64,000 bases of DNA from positions 806,001 to 870,000 of the forward strand of contig JAEVHH010000001.1 in assembly GCA_017607445.1 (NCBI GenBank). Direction: 5' to 3'. Shown in pieces: positions 11,130 to 24,428 of the stretch. Made by a program: the position numbers and the translations under genes. Position 1 is the first letter of the stretch. The number at the start of each line of letters is the position of its first letter. The stretch comes from Histoplasma ohiense (lineage: Eukaryota; Ascomycota; Eurotiomycetes; Onygenales; Ajellomycetaceae). The notes beneath the pieces are model-generated. The model did no database searches. It saw only the letters and a list, made by a program, of their open reading frames with translations, and was not told the origin of the DNA.

Positions 11130-13354
11130 TGGGGCCAGCAGGCGGGTGTGTGCAATGGCTAAGATATCTGTCAGAGTGGGCACCAGCTTATTATTTCCGA
11201 GTTAGGTGGCGGTTGGGATAAAAATTAGTGTCGACAATTATTCTGTTAGAAATTCGGCTATAGATATTCTACCAGCTATAATTCGTCGTATATAATGTCG
11301 TGTCAAGAGGAGTGTTGGAAGTAGAAGTAAAAATTAAAATGACCATGCGGCTCAGCGAACTAGTAACTTTATTAAGTGGCTAGTTACTCGTGGCTACCAT
11401 AGGTTTTAAACAGTTTTTTTTTTTTTTTTTTTTTTTTTTTTCACGCTATTCAAGTTAAATAGAACCTTCAATACCAAAGCTCAAATACTTCTGTCTCATG
11501 AGAGCTGCTTGGCTACAGCACTGCTTCAGACATCAAGCTGCTCCACTTATCTCAATATTTTGAGGCTCATACCTCCCCGTCTCTTCAATGTCGTTATCCT
11601 AGATACGTTAAATTGCCAAGGATACCAGGAGGTACCCAAAGTTGCTCGTAACTAAAGACTAACTATCTGTTTACATATGAGATGGCCAACCTCCAAAAAA
11701 GATTTGTGGTTGCTTTCGGACTTGGTTGTCAACTTACGCAGGAATTGTCCCACCCAATGATTACCACCAATGAAGGTCATGCATGGTATTGGTATTTCTA
11801 TTTGAATTTCTAGAAGGTCACAAACGTTTCGGCCATATTCAATGAATCACTCGTGACTTATGAGTTTGAAGGCGTGGAAAAATAAGTCCTCGCACACGCT
11901 AGAAATTGTGGGAAATCCAGTCTGGTCACGAGTTACCTAGCATTTAATAGTTGTGGGATGGTTAATTCTTCTCATTGTGCGATCGCTAGCTAACTATATA
12001 GGGGTAATCACGTGCGGTGGAGGGCCGCCTGGGCAACTAGTGGTTAACTAACTAATTAGTAAGTTAGTAAGTTCAACTAACTATAAATTTCTAGCTTGTG
12101 CAGGGACTCATTCTAGATTGTTGCAGTGCTCGGCCATAAATATTGGCAACCCCACCACAAGCATTGTGCCTTTTGTGGTACAAAAGTAGTGGGGGTTGCC
12201 AATACTTATGACCTCCACTGTAGTACACTACACAGTATGGAGTACAGCTACCCTGCAAAAAGAATTCACCTGGAATCATGTTACTTGTTCAAAGAATCCC
12301 TAGCATAGATTTTCTGGCATTGGCTTGAGATTCTATATAGCAATCCCTCCTGGCATCATCCTAGCATCGGCCTGCTAGTCTTGATGTCACAGGATCCGCC
12401 CTCCTCTGACACTTGGGTCTCACTCCAGCAACCCAATTGAAACCCTGATCCCCTACGTCAAGGGACCGCCTGAGATGCAGGTTGAACCAGGATTCAACGA
12501 TCTCTCTGCTAATTGGCCCCGCATGACGGAAGAAGCCAGTCAGAACACTCACGGATCCCAACATCCGGCCAAGTTATCCTGTTCGGTATGATATCTCATG
12601 GAGTCAGTTTGAACAGACCCTACCATACATCTATCTCAATAACGAACACCGGCTTCCAGCATAATACAGCAGATAACAACCACTAGTTACCTACCCCTGG
12701 TACCCCACTTCAATGCAAGTTTGGTGTATGGATTGGATATTGATACGGACAGGGTAAGAAGATAATAATAAGATAATAAGATATCGCAAATCCGAGCCCT
12801 TACGTTGTCATCCGGAAGTCAAAATAAAAGATATAGCGGACCATGGCAAGTTGAGTTGCCTTGTAAGTCTGGAAGTTCTATCATTCCTGACCATTTAGTC
12901 CGCCCTTTAGACACCCTTGGAATATTGGCTGGTGCAATTAACCCGAAACCCTAATCGCATAAGACAGCCCGGGCATGTATCCTCTGTAGCTCGAAAAAAA
13001 AAAATTTTTTTACCGTCAAAAATTCATGGACGCTTGAATATCAATTTCGATTCCATGCGCTATTGACCCACGCGGATTGGTGGAAATGTAACAAGTTTAT
13101 TTCCTTTGTGGCACAACTTTAGCCTTCACCGCCTGGCAAATTCGCTGAGATAAACGGCTCTCTGTCTTCTCAAAGGTTTGCCATGTCCTCGAGACAGCCG
13201 GATGCAGCCTCGCCGTCTCTCTTTTCTGTGGCAAGAGCTCTAGTTCTCTCTTCCACCTCGGTTTCTCAACCTTGGTCAATGTCATTTGTGCAATTGCTCT
13301 CGCCATTGTTTTTCTCTCTTGCGCATTGCGCAGTCCTCGCTCCTTGCTACAACC
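11130..13354. other. Intergenic, repeats only
   Basis: About 2.2 kb between divergent Sec65 and sideroflexin genes with no coding signal. It contains a 28-base T run at 11414-11441, several tagttagt/actagtaac-like short repeats around 12040-12075, and the hairpin at 12133-12212 described separately. Confidence 0.5.
12133..12212. repeat. Imperfect inverted repeat / hairpin
   Basis: The left arm at 12135-12157 (cataaatattggcaacccca) pairs with the right arm at 12189-12212, whose reverse complement reads cataagtattggcaaccccc. The arms are about 22-24 bp and the loop is about 31 bp. A smaller palindromic cacaagcattgtg lies inside the loop region. It could be a fold-back element, a MITE remnant or a structured RNA; nothing decides this. 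Confidence 0.7.
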
Positions 13355-14702
13355 ATGTCAGCCTCGATATCCGGCAATCGAGATCTCCCTACATCCAGGC
13401 ATGATCTGAGTACGTACTGGGGTAGAGTCAAGCAGGCTGCGGAAATCTCAGACCCCAGGTAGGCTTTTTTCACGCTCATCCTAAACCTTCCGATTCGGAT
13501 TGTGAGACGAAAACTTTTCTATTATTCCCTTTTCGGCATTCACTAATCCCTGCCGATATTGTATCCAGGACGCTGTTTATCTCCTCCGCTGGTCTGGATA
13601 AGGCCAAAGGCCTCGTCGCCTCGTATAAAGCTGGCCATATCCCATCGATGACACCGGAGCTGTGGCGGGCGAAAAGAATCATCGATTCGACTTTGCACCC
13701 TGGTATGCTGCCAATTACTCCCTTTGCTCTAAATCAGCAGGGCTTCAGTATTTTAACGACCAAATCCCTATCTAGATACTGGTGAACCAGTCTTTCTCCC
13801 CTTTCGCATGTCATGCTTCGTTCTGTCCAATTTGATTGTGACTGCGGGAATGCTCACCCCCGGCCTTGGTGTATGTCTCCACTCGCCCATCCCCATTTTC
13901 AATCCAGGTCCAACCAGCTCACTAAAGAAAGTAGACAAGAGGCATCGTGCTCTGGCAAATTGCCAACCAGTCTCTAAATGTCGCCATCAATAACGCCAAC
14001 GCAAACAAGTCCACTCCTCTCTCCTACTCCACTATGGCAAAATCATACCTCATGGCCGTCTCTGCCTCGTGCTCCGTCGCGCTGGGACTGAACGCCATGG
14101 TCCCCCGTCTAAAGCGAGTGTCTCCAAGCACGAAATTGATACTGGGTCGCCTAGTTCCCTTCGCAGCCGTCGCCAGTGCTGGCGCGCTGAATGTATTCCT
14201 AATGCGCAGCGAGGAAATCCGCAAAGGAATCGACATCTACCCAGTCCTATGCGACGAGGAGAAAGATAAGCGAGAAGTTGACGGAGAATTAGAGGTGCAG
14301 AGTCTGGGGAAGAGCAAAAGGGCTGCCACGTTAGCGGTGGGGGAAACGGCGATCAGCCGAGTGCTCAATGCGACTCCAGTCATGGCTATTCCCCCCTTGA
14401 TTCTCGTACGGCTGCAGAAAACCCATTGGCTGAAAGCGCGACCTCGACTTGTGATGCCTGTTAACCTGGGTAGGCTCTTTCTCTTTTACACGCATTCTCT
14501 ACCATGGTATATAAGTCTAATGGATATTTGACTAATTTCTATTCTTTCTTCAGGGTTGATCTTAACAACCTCCCTCTGTGCTTTGCCGTTCGCGCTTGGC
14601 GCATTCCCGCAACGACAAGCGGTTAGTGCGAGGTCGCTGGAAGAGGAGTTCTGGGGCCGTGGTGGCCAAAACGGTGAGGTTGAATTCAACAGGGGTATAT
14701 AA
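13355..14702 (+). CDS. FSF1: Sideroflexin, mitochondrial inner-membrane carrier (Fsf1-like)
   Basis: Model join(13355..13458,13569..13702,13776..13870,13935..14469,14554..14702), 338 aa, four introns, phases consistent. Sideroflexins are multi-pass mitochondrial inner-membrane proteins; animal SFXN1 imports serine. Signatures: DLSTYWGRVKQ at the N-terminus, DPRTLF, ELWRAKRIIDSTLHPDTGE (junction-spanning), FRMSCFVLSNL, LWQIANQSLNVAINNANAN (the family hallmark), SYLMAVSASCSVALGLN, LVPFAAVASAGALNVFLMR and LPFALGAFPQR. Length fits (320-340 aa). The acceptor for exon 4 is at 13933-13934, giving T-R-G before IVLWQ. Start ATG 13355 gives the usual short N-terminus. Confidence 0.93.
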
Positions 14703-16442
14703 TCTTCCTCTTTGATTTCAAAAAACTTTTCTCTTAGTCACTGTTTGGTCTTCTATCCTCTCATTTCTGTATTGGGGGTTTTTTTTCCCCTTCTATTTCC
14801 CTCGTTTTATGCCAAGTCAGCACCTTAGACATGCATGTTTCTTGATATAACTGATTGCAATAATCACATAGATGTTCCATCTTGGAAATATAGAGCTCCC
14901 TCTGTTGTTCCGTTCATAATGGAGATAAATAAAACTGACGCTGACAATTGTACGGCGTGTCCTTTTTCACCTCCTTAAGTTCCTCTTCTGTCCGCGTCTC
15001 TCTGCGAGTAATCCCAGCTGATCCAGCCAGTTCCATTTCCCTGCCTTTCCCACGAAAACATACCTGCATTATCGCATGGCGAATCTAGCGGCTTCATATC
15101 GAATCCGTATTTAACCATTATGCACTGATAGAATCCTATTGTTAATTAAGATATATTCGACTTCGGAGAATACCATTTCAATACAACTAGCAACGAAAAT
15201 GAGCGTACAAAATCGGTATCATCAAATATCAGACGCGAGCAACTTCTTTCTCGCAGCAACGGACAAAGGAGCACTATTCTTGAAAAACCCCGTCTATCAT
15301 GAAATATCCTTGAAGACTCTCTGCAGCGAATCGAGATCAACATACCCGCGAGGGCAGACATGTTGTATCATATAACATGCCTACGCCATATGGCGGAGAT
15401 CGTGGGGACACCGAAAGTCACATTTTCGTGCCAGCCGTGCAAAGTTCGTAAGGCAGGCTTCCACAAAACATATGGTGGAGGGGACACGGACATGGTGATG
15501 CTTAGGTAAAAATGGGTCCCTGCCGTATCCTATTTTCGACTCAAGGAGGCTCCGATCCGGCGCAGAGAATCTAATGGTTAATTTGTGTGATATCAGTTAT
15601 GTTTGGAAGGATTTGTGACTGCGGATAGAGCGAAATATGGATGTCCTCAGTTTCAAGGTTGAAGTGAGTGGCCGACCAGCGGCGGTCGGGATTTTATTGT
15701 AATCACGACGCAGTCCTGGTCTGTGCAGATATCTAAGCCAGCGCGGCCCAGGATCTGTTCGGCTTCTGGGGTCTTTTTGTCAGGTACTGCGAAGGCGGTT
15801 TTCTGTGCAGAAGATTAGTTAGTCGTTGTCCCATTGAAGCTGTGCGGGAACAGAGACCTACTGCATAAATGGCTGGGGGATGGTACCATGTAGACAGTCA
15901 AAGGATACTAGTAACCCCCCCAGAGCACGCTCGGTACGCCGCTTGCATCAAGGAGCCGAGACACTGAGGCAATCAGGGTTTCACCAAGAGGAAACAGAAA
16001 GATTCTGAGAAGGCATGCCATGCTAGTTTCAGTGATGCCATATCCAGAGGTAGAACACGAATGAATGTTGGGATTTAAACGGTTGACCCGTGACTGTGCT
16101 TATCCTCATATTAAGACTTCCTCTATGGTGGGCGTACACGTAAGCGGGGTTCAAATTTCCGGCCAGAAAATGCTCTATTGTTGATCGGGATCTTGTGGAA
16201 CTGTAGTCTGCCTACATGCATACTGGACTGGTAACTGTCAGCACTATTAATCCAGCGAATCTTCCTTATGTATCCCTGGTTGACCTGCGTCCCACATGTG
16301 ACAAGAAGATTCAGGATACCCTTGATGCTGTGGCTATATAGTCGACATGCTTACGCAACTTGGAGCGGGCGAGATGCGCGGATAGTAGTTAAAATTGGTG
16401 TAACCACATTCTGGTGGGGTCCCAGTCTAATTAATTAGCAAA
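14703..16442. other. Intergenic, no supported gene
   Basis: About 1.7 kb with no codon structure that I can recognise on either strand; it lies between the sideroflexin stop and the decayed phosphoesterase. Confidence 0.4.
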
Positions 16443-17431
16443 TCAATCATAAATCATCCCTTGGAGATAGTTACGAGTAACGAGATCAAAGCTCCATTCA
16501 TGGCCTTTTGTTTGAAGCAAAGCATACGACGAGACATCCACCACCTTTTCAACATTGAAACCATGAGACTGCTTGAAATAATACCCGCACTGGTTGCTAA
16601 GCACTCGCTTTACTTTGCCGTTTCCCTTCCTCAACTACAAAATCAAAATTAAAATGGATATGCCCCAAGGCTCACAAACACACACGTTCGGATTCTTCCA
16701 ACACGCCTCCCCGCTCAAATCACTAGAGAACCCTGAGCTAATTGTGCTCCCTACATGCACTGGGTCGACCGCCCGCGAATCATCGGTAATGGGGATATGC
16801 TGTGTGAATATCACAATCTTCCTATCAGATTCAGATGCCGAAAGGGCAGTAACTCGCTCATTCAGCCACACTAGCTCCACCGTATGCGAAGTGTTGTGGT
16901 CCGCCACTGTCCACCCATCAATGCAGTAGAAGTCATTGGGCCCAAAACTGACATCTGTCTCCTGCTCGGATGTGATATAGGTGTAAAATGTGCATCCCAG
17001 CACGTTATCTTATCAGAGAGATCAAATCGCTCACGATCGAGGAATACAAACTCTCCTATCCTAGACTCGGACGCCGAACAACAACCTTTGCTTCACCAGT
17101 GCTACAAACTCATCAGCCTTCTGCCGGACTTCCTTCCAGCTAGAATGATACGACTCATGATTACCCAGGAGAAGTAGACCGTCTTAAAGTTCTGAAGCTG
17201 GGCCTCAATGAAGACGAAGAAGTCTGAATCACAGGCGCTCCCTACGTCGCCTGGGAGTGCGAGGTGTGGCGCCCGCGCAGGAATGTCGAAGAAGGAGTAT
17301 GCAGGGGGCTTTTCAAGGTGGAGGTCTGAGAGGATTTGAAATGGATGTGCTGAGCATGACGGTGATCTGGAAGGTACGGGGTTATAACGAGGTGTGGCTG
17401 TGTCTCTTATGAGGATACCGTTCGAGGTCAA
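16443..17431 (-). pseudogene. Decayed calcineurin-like metallophosphoesterase
   Basis: Reading the minus strand in shifting frames gives the segments of one fungal metallophosphoesterase in order. FQILSDLHLE (metal-binding DLH) starts near 17341, then LALPGDVG (GD), LLGNHESYHSSW (GNHE) near 17175, EFVFLDRERFDLS near 17060, a long piece LGCTFYTYI...WTVADHN...KIVIFTQHIP...SSGFSSDLSGEACW (16680-17003), GHIHFNFDF near 16650 and VLSNQCGYYF near 16600. At least four frame changes separate them: before GNHE, before EFVF, before LGCTF and at the final H-x-H. The last motif is HIH where family members have HTH. The breaks are single-base type, without bias to TGA. N-terminal limit is approximate. Non-functional unless the assembly is wrong at several places. 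Confidence 0.8.
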
Positions 17432-19750
17432 GAGTCAAACAGTTCATATGTTAAGATCCAACAAAGAACAGCTTTGAGAGATTGCAGTCAAGAGTTGTTG
17501 AGATGGGAACAGCTGAAAAAGCATAAGTAGGACTTTGTCATCGAACTGTCTAAACCTCAAAGAATCCGCCATAAACTCAAGCTGAGACGAGTTTGTATCT
17601 CAGAACGCGGCACGTCTCCTGGGGTTGGTTTTATCTTGTACTAGTACTAGATACAAACCGCCCTCTTGTGATGAAGCGTTCGCTGGTTAGGGCATGGGAT
17701 TATGTTGTTCCGCACCAACGCTCCGTGTTGTGAATAAGGTTTCAGGAATTTTGGCCTCATTGATCGCAGCCAGCGAATCTGAACGCGAACGGGCCCATTT
17801 CCCTGCCTGAACTCTCCTCTCTCCGTTAGACATTAGGAGGCATCTTCCGGAGGGGTCTTCAGGAGGGATCTCCAATAACACCACCGCTTCGCCTTGTTCA
17901 GGGACAAAAAAGGCAACGGCTAAGTCTATCACAAGGGAACGATGGCATGAACCCTGAGCACGATCCTAACAATGACTATTTTGCAGGCTGCACCTGCGAG
18001 GGTAGAGTAAAGCATTCAAAACAGGCTGTCAAGAACACCAGAGCAGAAAAGCTAAAGCTACTACATCGGCGCTCTCTCCCTAAGCGAATTTAGTGTGCCC
18101 CACAAAATGTAGCATATAGCATACTGCATAAATCGAAGAATGGCAGCCCAAATAGTTCTTGCTTCTATCGTTATACCATCGATACCTGCCTTTGGCTACC
18201 TATTAGGCTTGCAAAGCGAATCTTAGAAGGGTTTCATAAGATGGCACATCGCGTGGGTGAGGCATACTCTACTTGATATTGCTGGGTGTTTGCGAGGGGC
18301 GTTTGGCTCAAAGGGGCATTTTGAGAGAAACTCTATCCCGTTTGATAGGGTTCTTCAATCCATGGAGAGACCGCATACAAGGGAGGGTAGCCCAGACCAG
18401 TATGGGAAGGATTAAATGGCTGTCCATGCCGCACTGTGCGTGCGTACGATGTACGGGATGTTGATATGTTAGTGAGTTGTTAACAGGTATACTATGAGTT
18501 TAATACTAGGTTGTTGCTCCGGCAATAACTTGAGAGCCTATACACACGACCCGACAGCCTAATGCCACCTGTTGGATAGAAGGTGACTGACTAGTCATGT
18601 TATTTGAATGTATTCTGCACGAAATAATAAAAATACTTAGTATTAACATTCAGGGAGGAGGTGATCGGGGGAAGATATCAAACAACACACAGAAACAATA
18701 AATAATATTTAGTGGGCTTTGCCAGTTTTTCCCGCAGGGCGAAATCCATCCGAATAGTAACATTGCTTGACTGGATGAGGCTTTCGCCTTTGTTGCCATC
18801 GCTTCTACGGCCCTCACTGGGTATATTTATATGACCAACTTGTGGTTACAGGTGAAATGAGCATTGACGATCACGTAGGTGGAAGACCCAGCGGTCACAA
18901 CCAGGCACACACAGAAAGACACCACAGAGAAATATCCCCCGTGTTCGCTGGAATCGACATAAACAGCCCAACCCTTGATTGGATCCACACGACCTGTTAT
19001 ATACCTGGCTATCGTCCCAGTAGAGATGGGCTGTATGTCCTGAACACCGCAGTACTCCGATGTATCTGCAGTAGTCAGCGTTCGGACGGAACAACGTCTA
19101 TCCTAACCTTGGGAGCCTCCACACTGCCTCACCCCCGAGCCCTTGCGACAAATTTCTTCCTCGCCTTCTGTCGGACTCGCTGCCATCCAGTGTGTCAGTC
19201 CGTGAGTGTCATTCCATCGCCGGCATCCTCATCTCTCAGTCCCCTTGCACCAGTCTGCTCGTCTTCGCTCTTCTCTGGCCCAGCCTGCTCTGTCTGGCTC
19301 GCCTCTGCTCCTCAGCTTCCCGGCTGGAGAAGCCAAATATAGAGGGCCCCCCCCCCCGGGACCACTGCCACTACCACCCCCTTCTCCTCAACCTCACCTT
19401 AACCTCACCACCATTTCCCTGTCACGATACCCTCATTATTTCCCTATCCGCCAGCATCCATCCATCTTATATCTGTCTTCCACCTACCTTTCTCTGCTGT
19501 TAATTCTGGATGATTCTCACCCTGATGTCCATGGCTCGCTCTTAGCCCTCACTCTTGGAGTGCCTCTCCTTTTTGCCCTTTGCTCGGTGGCCATCAAGAG
19601 AGTGATTTTCTCTATCTTTTTCCATTCGAATTTTTGCTACCTTGGGCCCCTTCGAAAAGCCAATACAAAAGGAGGTTCTATTTCTCTTGGCCTTTTCTTC
19701 GCCTGCTGGTTATTCCAGCTGCCATTAGATATAACTATTTCTCATAACGG
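17432..19750. other. Intergenic; kinase leader at the right
   Basis: No supported gene. The last about 550 bp are strongly pyrimidine-rich (including an 11-C run near 19350) and probably form the promoter and 5' leader of the LAMMER kinase gene. Confidence 0.45.
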
Positions 19751-22120
19751 ATGATGTCGACCCCTTCGACTGTCACCGCCACCCACCCATCGCGTCACAC
19801 CCACTATGCGTACCCGCACCAGCCATATCACAACTCGGCCAATTCCTACGTTTATCCTACGAACACCACTGAAACCTCCTCCCAGCCTAATAGTGAAACT
19901 CTCCCTCTCCTCGCGCCGCCAAAACCCATCTCCACCTCGTCCATAAACCATTACCAGGCCAACATGGCGCCCCACCAGACGCTGCCGTCATCTTCTGCTA
20001 TACTACCTACTGCCCAAAGCCGGAGGAGAAAACCAGACTGGGCCGAGTTCTACAAGAATGGGGTGCCGAAAGAAATAATAGTCATCGACGACGATGACGA
20101 CGATGTCCATCCAGACAACTTGAACAGCCAGGAAAACAATCCTACCTCCACACGCCAAAATTTTCCACTCTCACATACCGCTGCGCGGTCTGGCATCGCG
20201 TCCGGCATCAGCGACATCAATGGCACCTCCCACGCCGCTCCTGCAACCAAACGAAGACGGACCGGCATGGAAACTGCAATTGATATGTCATACTATGACC
20301 GGCCCACGTTCTCCATCCACCCACAGCAATACGGCGAAGATTCGTCAGGCACCTCCGTCTCTACGGATCGAACGGCCTCGCTGCACACGACTGCCCCAAC
20401 ATCAATGGGCTCCCACGGTAGTGACCCGTCAACCAATATTTATTTAGAAGACACTGCTGCCATTGGCCAGAAGCGGAAGCGGGTGGTGACTCGTAAATCT
20501 GCTCGTGATGAACAGAAACGGAGGGAGTTGGAGGTTTCTGGAGATGCATTTATCAGTTATATGCCCCCTCCAAAACCTCCCATAAAGGCTAAAGAGGTGC
20601 CTGTGCCAGTAATCCGAGATGTATATCATCCCCCCCTCTCCGTTATAAATCAACTTCGCCAGCCAAAGCTAACAGATTTGACCAGTACCATTCTAAAAAC
20701 CAGAAGGTGGACGATGATGATGGACACTACATTGTCACCCCAAACACTGATTTAACAGAGAGATGTGAGTGCCTCTACCCTTATCGACTTTGGTGAAATA
20801 TTTTACTAAGTGGCATAAGATTCCATCATCAAACTACTCGGTCAAGGGACCTTCGGAAAGGTGGTGGAGGCATATGACAGACAAAAGAAAATACGCTGTG
20901 CCGTCAAGATCATCCGGGCAGTGCAGAAATACAGAGAGGCCTCTCGGATCGAACTGCGGGTGCTCTCCACGCTGGCCTGTAACGATAGAGCTAATCGCAA
21001 CAAATGTATCCATCTCCGGGATTGTTTTGACTTTCGAAATCATATCTGCATCGTGACAGATCTCCTTGGCTCGAGTGTCTTCGATTTCCTCAAGGGTAAC
21101 GGATTCGTGCCATTTCCAAGTAGTCATATTCAGAGCTTTGCTCGACAGCTCTTTACCAGCGTTGCCTTCCTCCACGATCTCAACCTGGTCCACACAGATC
21201 TAAAGCCCGAAAATATCCTCCTAGTCAGCAATGCCTACCAAACTTTCACATACAACAGACCTGTACCATCAGCTTCTCATACCTCCTGTCGAAACGCCCG
21301 ACAACGGCGTGTTCTCCTGGACAGCGAAATCCGGCTAATCGACTTCGGATCCGCAACTTTTAACGACGAGTACCACTCGTCCATCGTCTCGACGCGTCAT
21401 TACCGGGCACCAGAAATCATCCTGAACCTAGGCTGGAGTTTTCCCTGTGATATCTGGAGCATCGGCTGTATCCTTGTGGAATTTTACACAGGTGACGCCC
21501 TCTTCCAAACTCATGATAACCTCGAACATCTGGCCATGATGGAGAGTGTCTGTGGGGGGAAGCTCGATGCGAAACTTGTCAAACAGGTTATGCAGGGTCG
21601 TGGTGGGAGTATCAATGCAGCATCTAAGTATGTTTCCCTGTTCCCCTTCTCTCCTTCCTTTTCCCCCACTCCCCCTTTTCCCTTTCTTTTGTTTCTCCCT
21701 TGGTATGTAATTGCCTAACTGGAAAACCAGATACTTCAACCGGAACAGACTGGATTACCCCAATGTCGAAACGTCGAAAGCATCAAGGAAATACGTCCGT
21801 GCCATGAAACAGCTCCATGTACGCCATTTCCCAACCCTTCACCAGTCCTTTTTTGATACCGATTGTTAATTTTAAACTCGATACTAACATCACCTCCCTC
21901 CCAGGAATTCATTCCAGCGACGACTCCTTTCAACAAACACTTCCTCGACCTCCTCCGCCGCATCTTCGTCTATGATCCCAAATCGCGCATCACGGCAAAA
22001 CAAGCGCTCAAACACCCCTGGTTCAAGGAATCGATCATCGACGACGGGACCGAGGCGCTGAGGATCGGGCAGCAGATCCGTAAAGACCTTGCCGCAACAA
22101 CAGTGTCGGCTTCGAAATAG
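19751..22120 (+). CDS. KNS1: LAMMER-family dual-specificity protein kinase (Kns1/LkhA-like)
   Basis: Model join(19751..20620,20686..20764,20820..21627,21731..21818,21905..22120), 686 aa, four introns, phases consistent. LAMMER kinases phosphorylate SR-type splicing factors and other targets and act in growth and development in fungi. The first about 300 residues are low-complexity with an acidic DDDDDD patch and basic KRRR/KRKR clusters (possible nuclear signals). The catalytic domain (about 317-680) shows the GQGTFGKVVEAYD glycine loop, AVKII lysine, HTDLKPENI catalytic loop, DFGSATF, STRHYRAPE and the family signature EHLAMMES. The classical last two residues of the LAMMER box, ER, read ES here, as expected for filamentous fungi if memory serves. 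Two ATGs in tandem (19751, 19754) could serve as start. Confidence 0.92.
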
Positions 22121-23708
22121 ACGATGTTGTCTACTTAATTGTCTTCCTCTCTCCCGACTCTTATTTCTCTTTTTTTACTCTTTTGTTATAGGGACCATGG
22201 TATATTAGTGAATGATTTGGTATTTTTTATCTATGTGTGGATTTCACATAGTATTCCATATGAGTGTTCATGAAGTGATGAATGTTTTTCTTTGCCTGCT
22301 TATCCACCCGCCCGTCTTATGTTTTGTGCTCTGCCGTGCCTAATACGGGCGTTTTAAACCCACAACACACAACACACAACACTTCACGCCTCTGCCCAAC
22401 ATTATTAACATGCCGGAACATCAAATACAGCAAGGACATAGAACAGATGAGATGAGCAACAGAATGGCGGGCATTCTTGGAAGGGTATTAATTAGCTATT
22501 GCTCATTTTCGACTTGGCTAGGTTGGTTTAGTTTGAGGATTTTTCCTATTTCTCTTTAAAGGGGCAACCGGCTGGTGGGTGATGCGTAATGGAAGTCTGG
22601 AGGATGGACCGGATGTTTGCTTATTACTACGTGAAGTTCCTTTCATGGGGAATCAGCTATATAACATATGTCGTTTCTTGTACCTAGATTTATGTTTTGT
22701 TTTTCCAATTTCTGCAACTGTTATATATAATTCCCTTTTGTTGGGCATTGTCAGAACTCTCTTTTTGAGCCATGTAGATGTACGACAAGCTGAAGATATA
22801 GTTATGGTAATTGTGCATGCCATGTTTGAATGTTTAATTATGCTATTATTGTTGCTAGCCTCTGTGCACCTACTGATGACATGATGAGGGAAGGCGTTGG
22901 ATAGATAGTGATTCCGATATCTTCACAAGATATCCATCCGACTCCTTGTAGCATGCTTCTGCTATTTTTATCACGCTGAGTGATTTGTTCGGGTTCTTCA
23001 TCTTGCTTGTACAGTACATTTACCTACTTCATAGATGCGAGTATCACAAACAACAACTTCAGGAGTTGCGTAGACCAAAATTTCTGATAACTGCTTTATG
23101 AGTGATAGTTATGAGTGATGACTTGATTTATCACCCCTGGATAAATTCCAGTTGCCTTATAGAGCAAATGTACTGTACATAAAATGATAAGAATAAGAAT
23201 GAGACGCAAGACTTGTTTTTGAGCTATCTATCTATGGTCACCTACTTCTAACACAATGGGGAGAAGGCGAAAGAAAAAGCACAAATCCATAAATTCCAGG
23301 GGAAAGCCAAATAAATAATCGACGATAATGACAAAACCAATAATAAAACATATGATTAAGATAACGTAGTGACAAGCAAATCCAAAATCTCAAATAAGTA
23401 GCCCAGCAACCTCCCCTCATTCCTCTGCCACATTTCTTAAAGTGATGCCCACATTCGCACTTGGCCAATTCCAGGGAAGATGGGAACACGTCCCTTGCCT
23501 TTATTCGGCCGCTGGGTGATATTCAGATTTGGATTCTGACTATCATTAAGTTGTCGCTGTGGCCCTAACGGACTTGCTAGAATTATCCTGGGAGGGGGCA
23601 AAGTAGTTTTTATATTGTTCGTTAGTTGATTGAATTGACACTCCGATATAAAATACCGCAGCACACCAGAAGACGAAAAAGAGAAATTAATTTAAAAAAC
23701 TAAATCAC
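22121..23708. other. Intergenic between convergent kinase and secreted-protein genes
   Basis: No gene supported. Contains two exact copies of the 11-mer palindrome-like motif tgtactgtaca/tgtacagtaca, at 23008-23018 and 23169-23179. Confidence 0.45.
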
Positions 23709-24428
23709 TTACCACTGAACAGAAACGCCTATCCTCTCTTGCGCAACCCTCCACACAGACCCCAGTTTCAATCCCTCTGATTCCCCATTGCCCCTCCCCA
23801 CTTCTCCTCCGTCTCCCCCCAATGCCCCAGCTCCTGCTAGATCTTGCCATGCCGCCCTCGAAAGCTCAACATCATACGTCGAGCAGTTCCCACAACTGCC
23901 TGCGACCGTAGCAGCTACCACCTTGGTCAAAAGGGGATTGATAACAATAATGGAAGCGCCGCAGAGATCCGTGCTGTTGGAGTGAGCGCTGCTGTTGCTG
24001 GTTCCTTGGCCCACCCTGAAGAGGGCTGGGTTGACGTATGCGAGAGGGACGGTGAGCTCGGAGGCAGAGGAGTTATAATTTTGTCTGAATGCACAGGCGG
24101 GGAAGGTAGTAGCTGCAGTTCCATTCAGACGATGCTGAGTATGTAGATTAAGACGGGCGACGGCGTCTGTTATGAGTTCACCTGGTTGGAAAGTCGGGGT
24201 GCGTCGCCTGCATTTGGGGTGTTATATGTTGTTGATGATCTCCTTCTCTATTTTCCGTATCTTCATTTCTGGTTTCCCCTCGTCTTTTCTCTGACGGCCG
24301 GAATGAGATGGAAAGAGGTATTGGGTGGGAGTTACTCACAGAAAGATAGCTCCAGAAGTTGGAGCTGGAGTTGCTGATACAAGGCCTGGGACAATAGCCA
24401 GGGCCATCAGGTAAGGGTTGAATATCAT
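23709..24428 (-). CDS. Small secreted double-psi beta-barrel (RlpA/barwin-like) protein
   Basis: Model complement(join(23709..24207,24340..24428)), 195 aa, one intron (GTGAGT...TGCAG, phase 2). The first about 20 residues (MIFNPYLMALAIVPGLVSA) form a signal peptide. The C-terminal half has the barrel pattern of RlpA-like/barwin-like proteins: RVGQGT, then DLCGASIIVIN, VVAATVAGSCGNC and YDVELSRAAW. The last two match the conserved V-x-D-x-C-x-x-C and D-L-S-x-A-F positions, with Asp replaced by Gly before the first Cys. Such proteins are secreted cell-wall or effector-like proteins of unclear activity. A GTAAGT overlaps the stop codon, so a further 3' exon cannot be excluded. Confidence 0.75.

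Noticed and set aside
17687..17932. 81-codon open frame on the minus strand
   Set aside because: Starts with GTG and shows no family signature; possibly debris of another lost gene, but not supportable.
19206..19754. Long Pro/Ser/Leu-rich open frame upstream of the kinase
   Set aside because: Product of a pyrimidine-rich leader sequence; no domain, and it runs into the kinase start.
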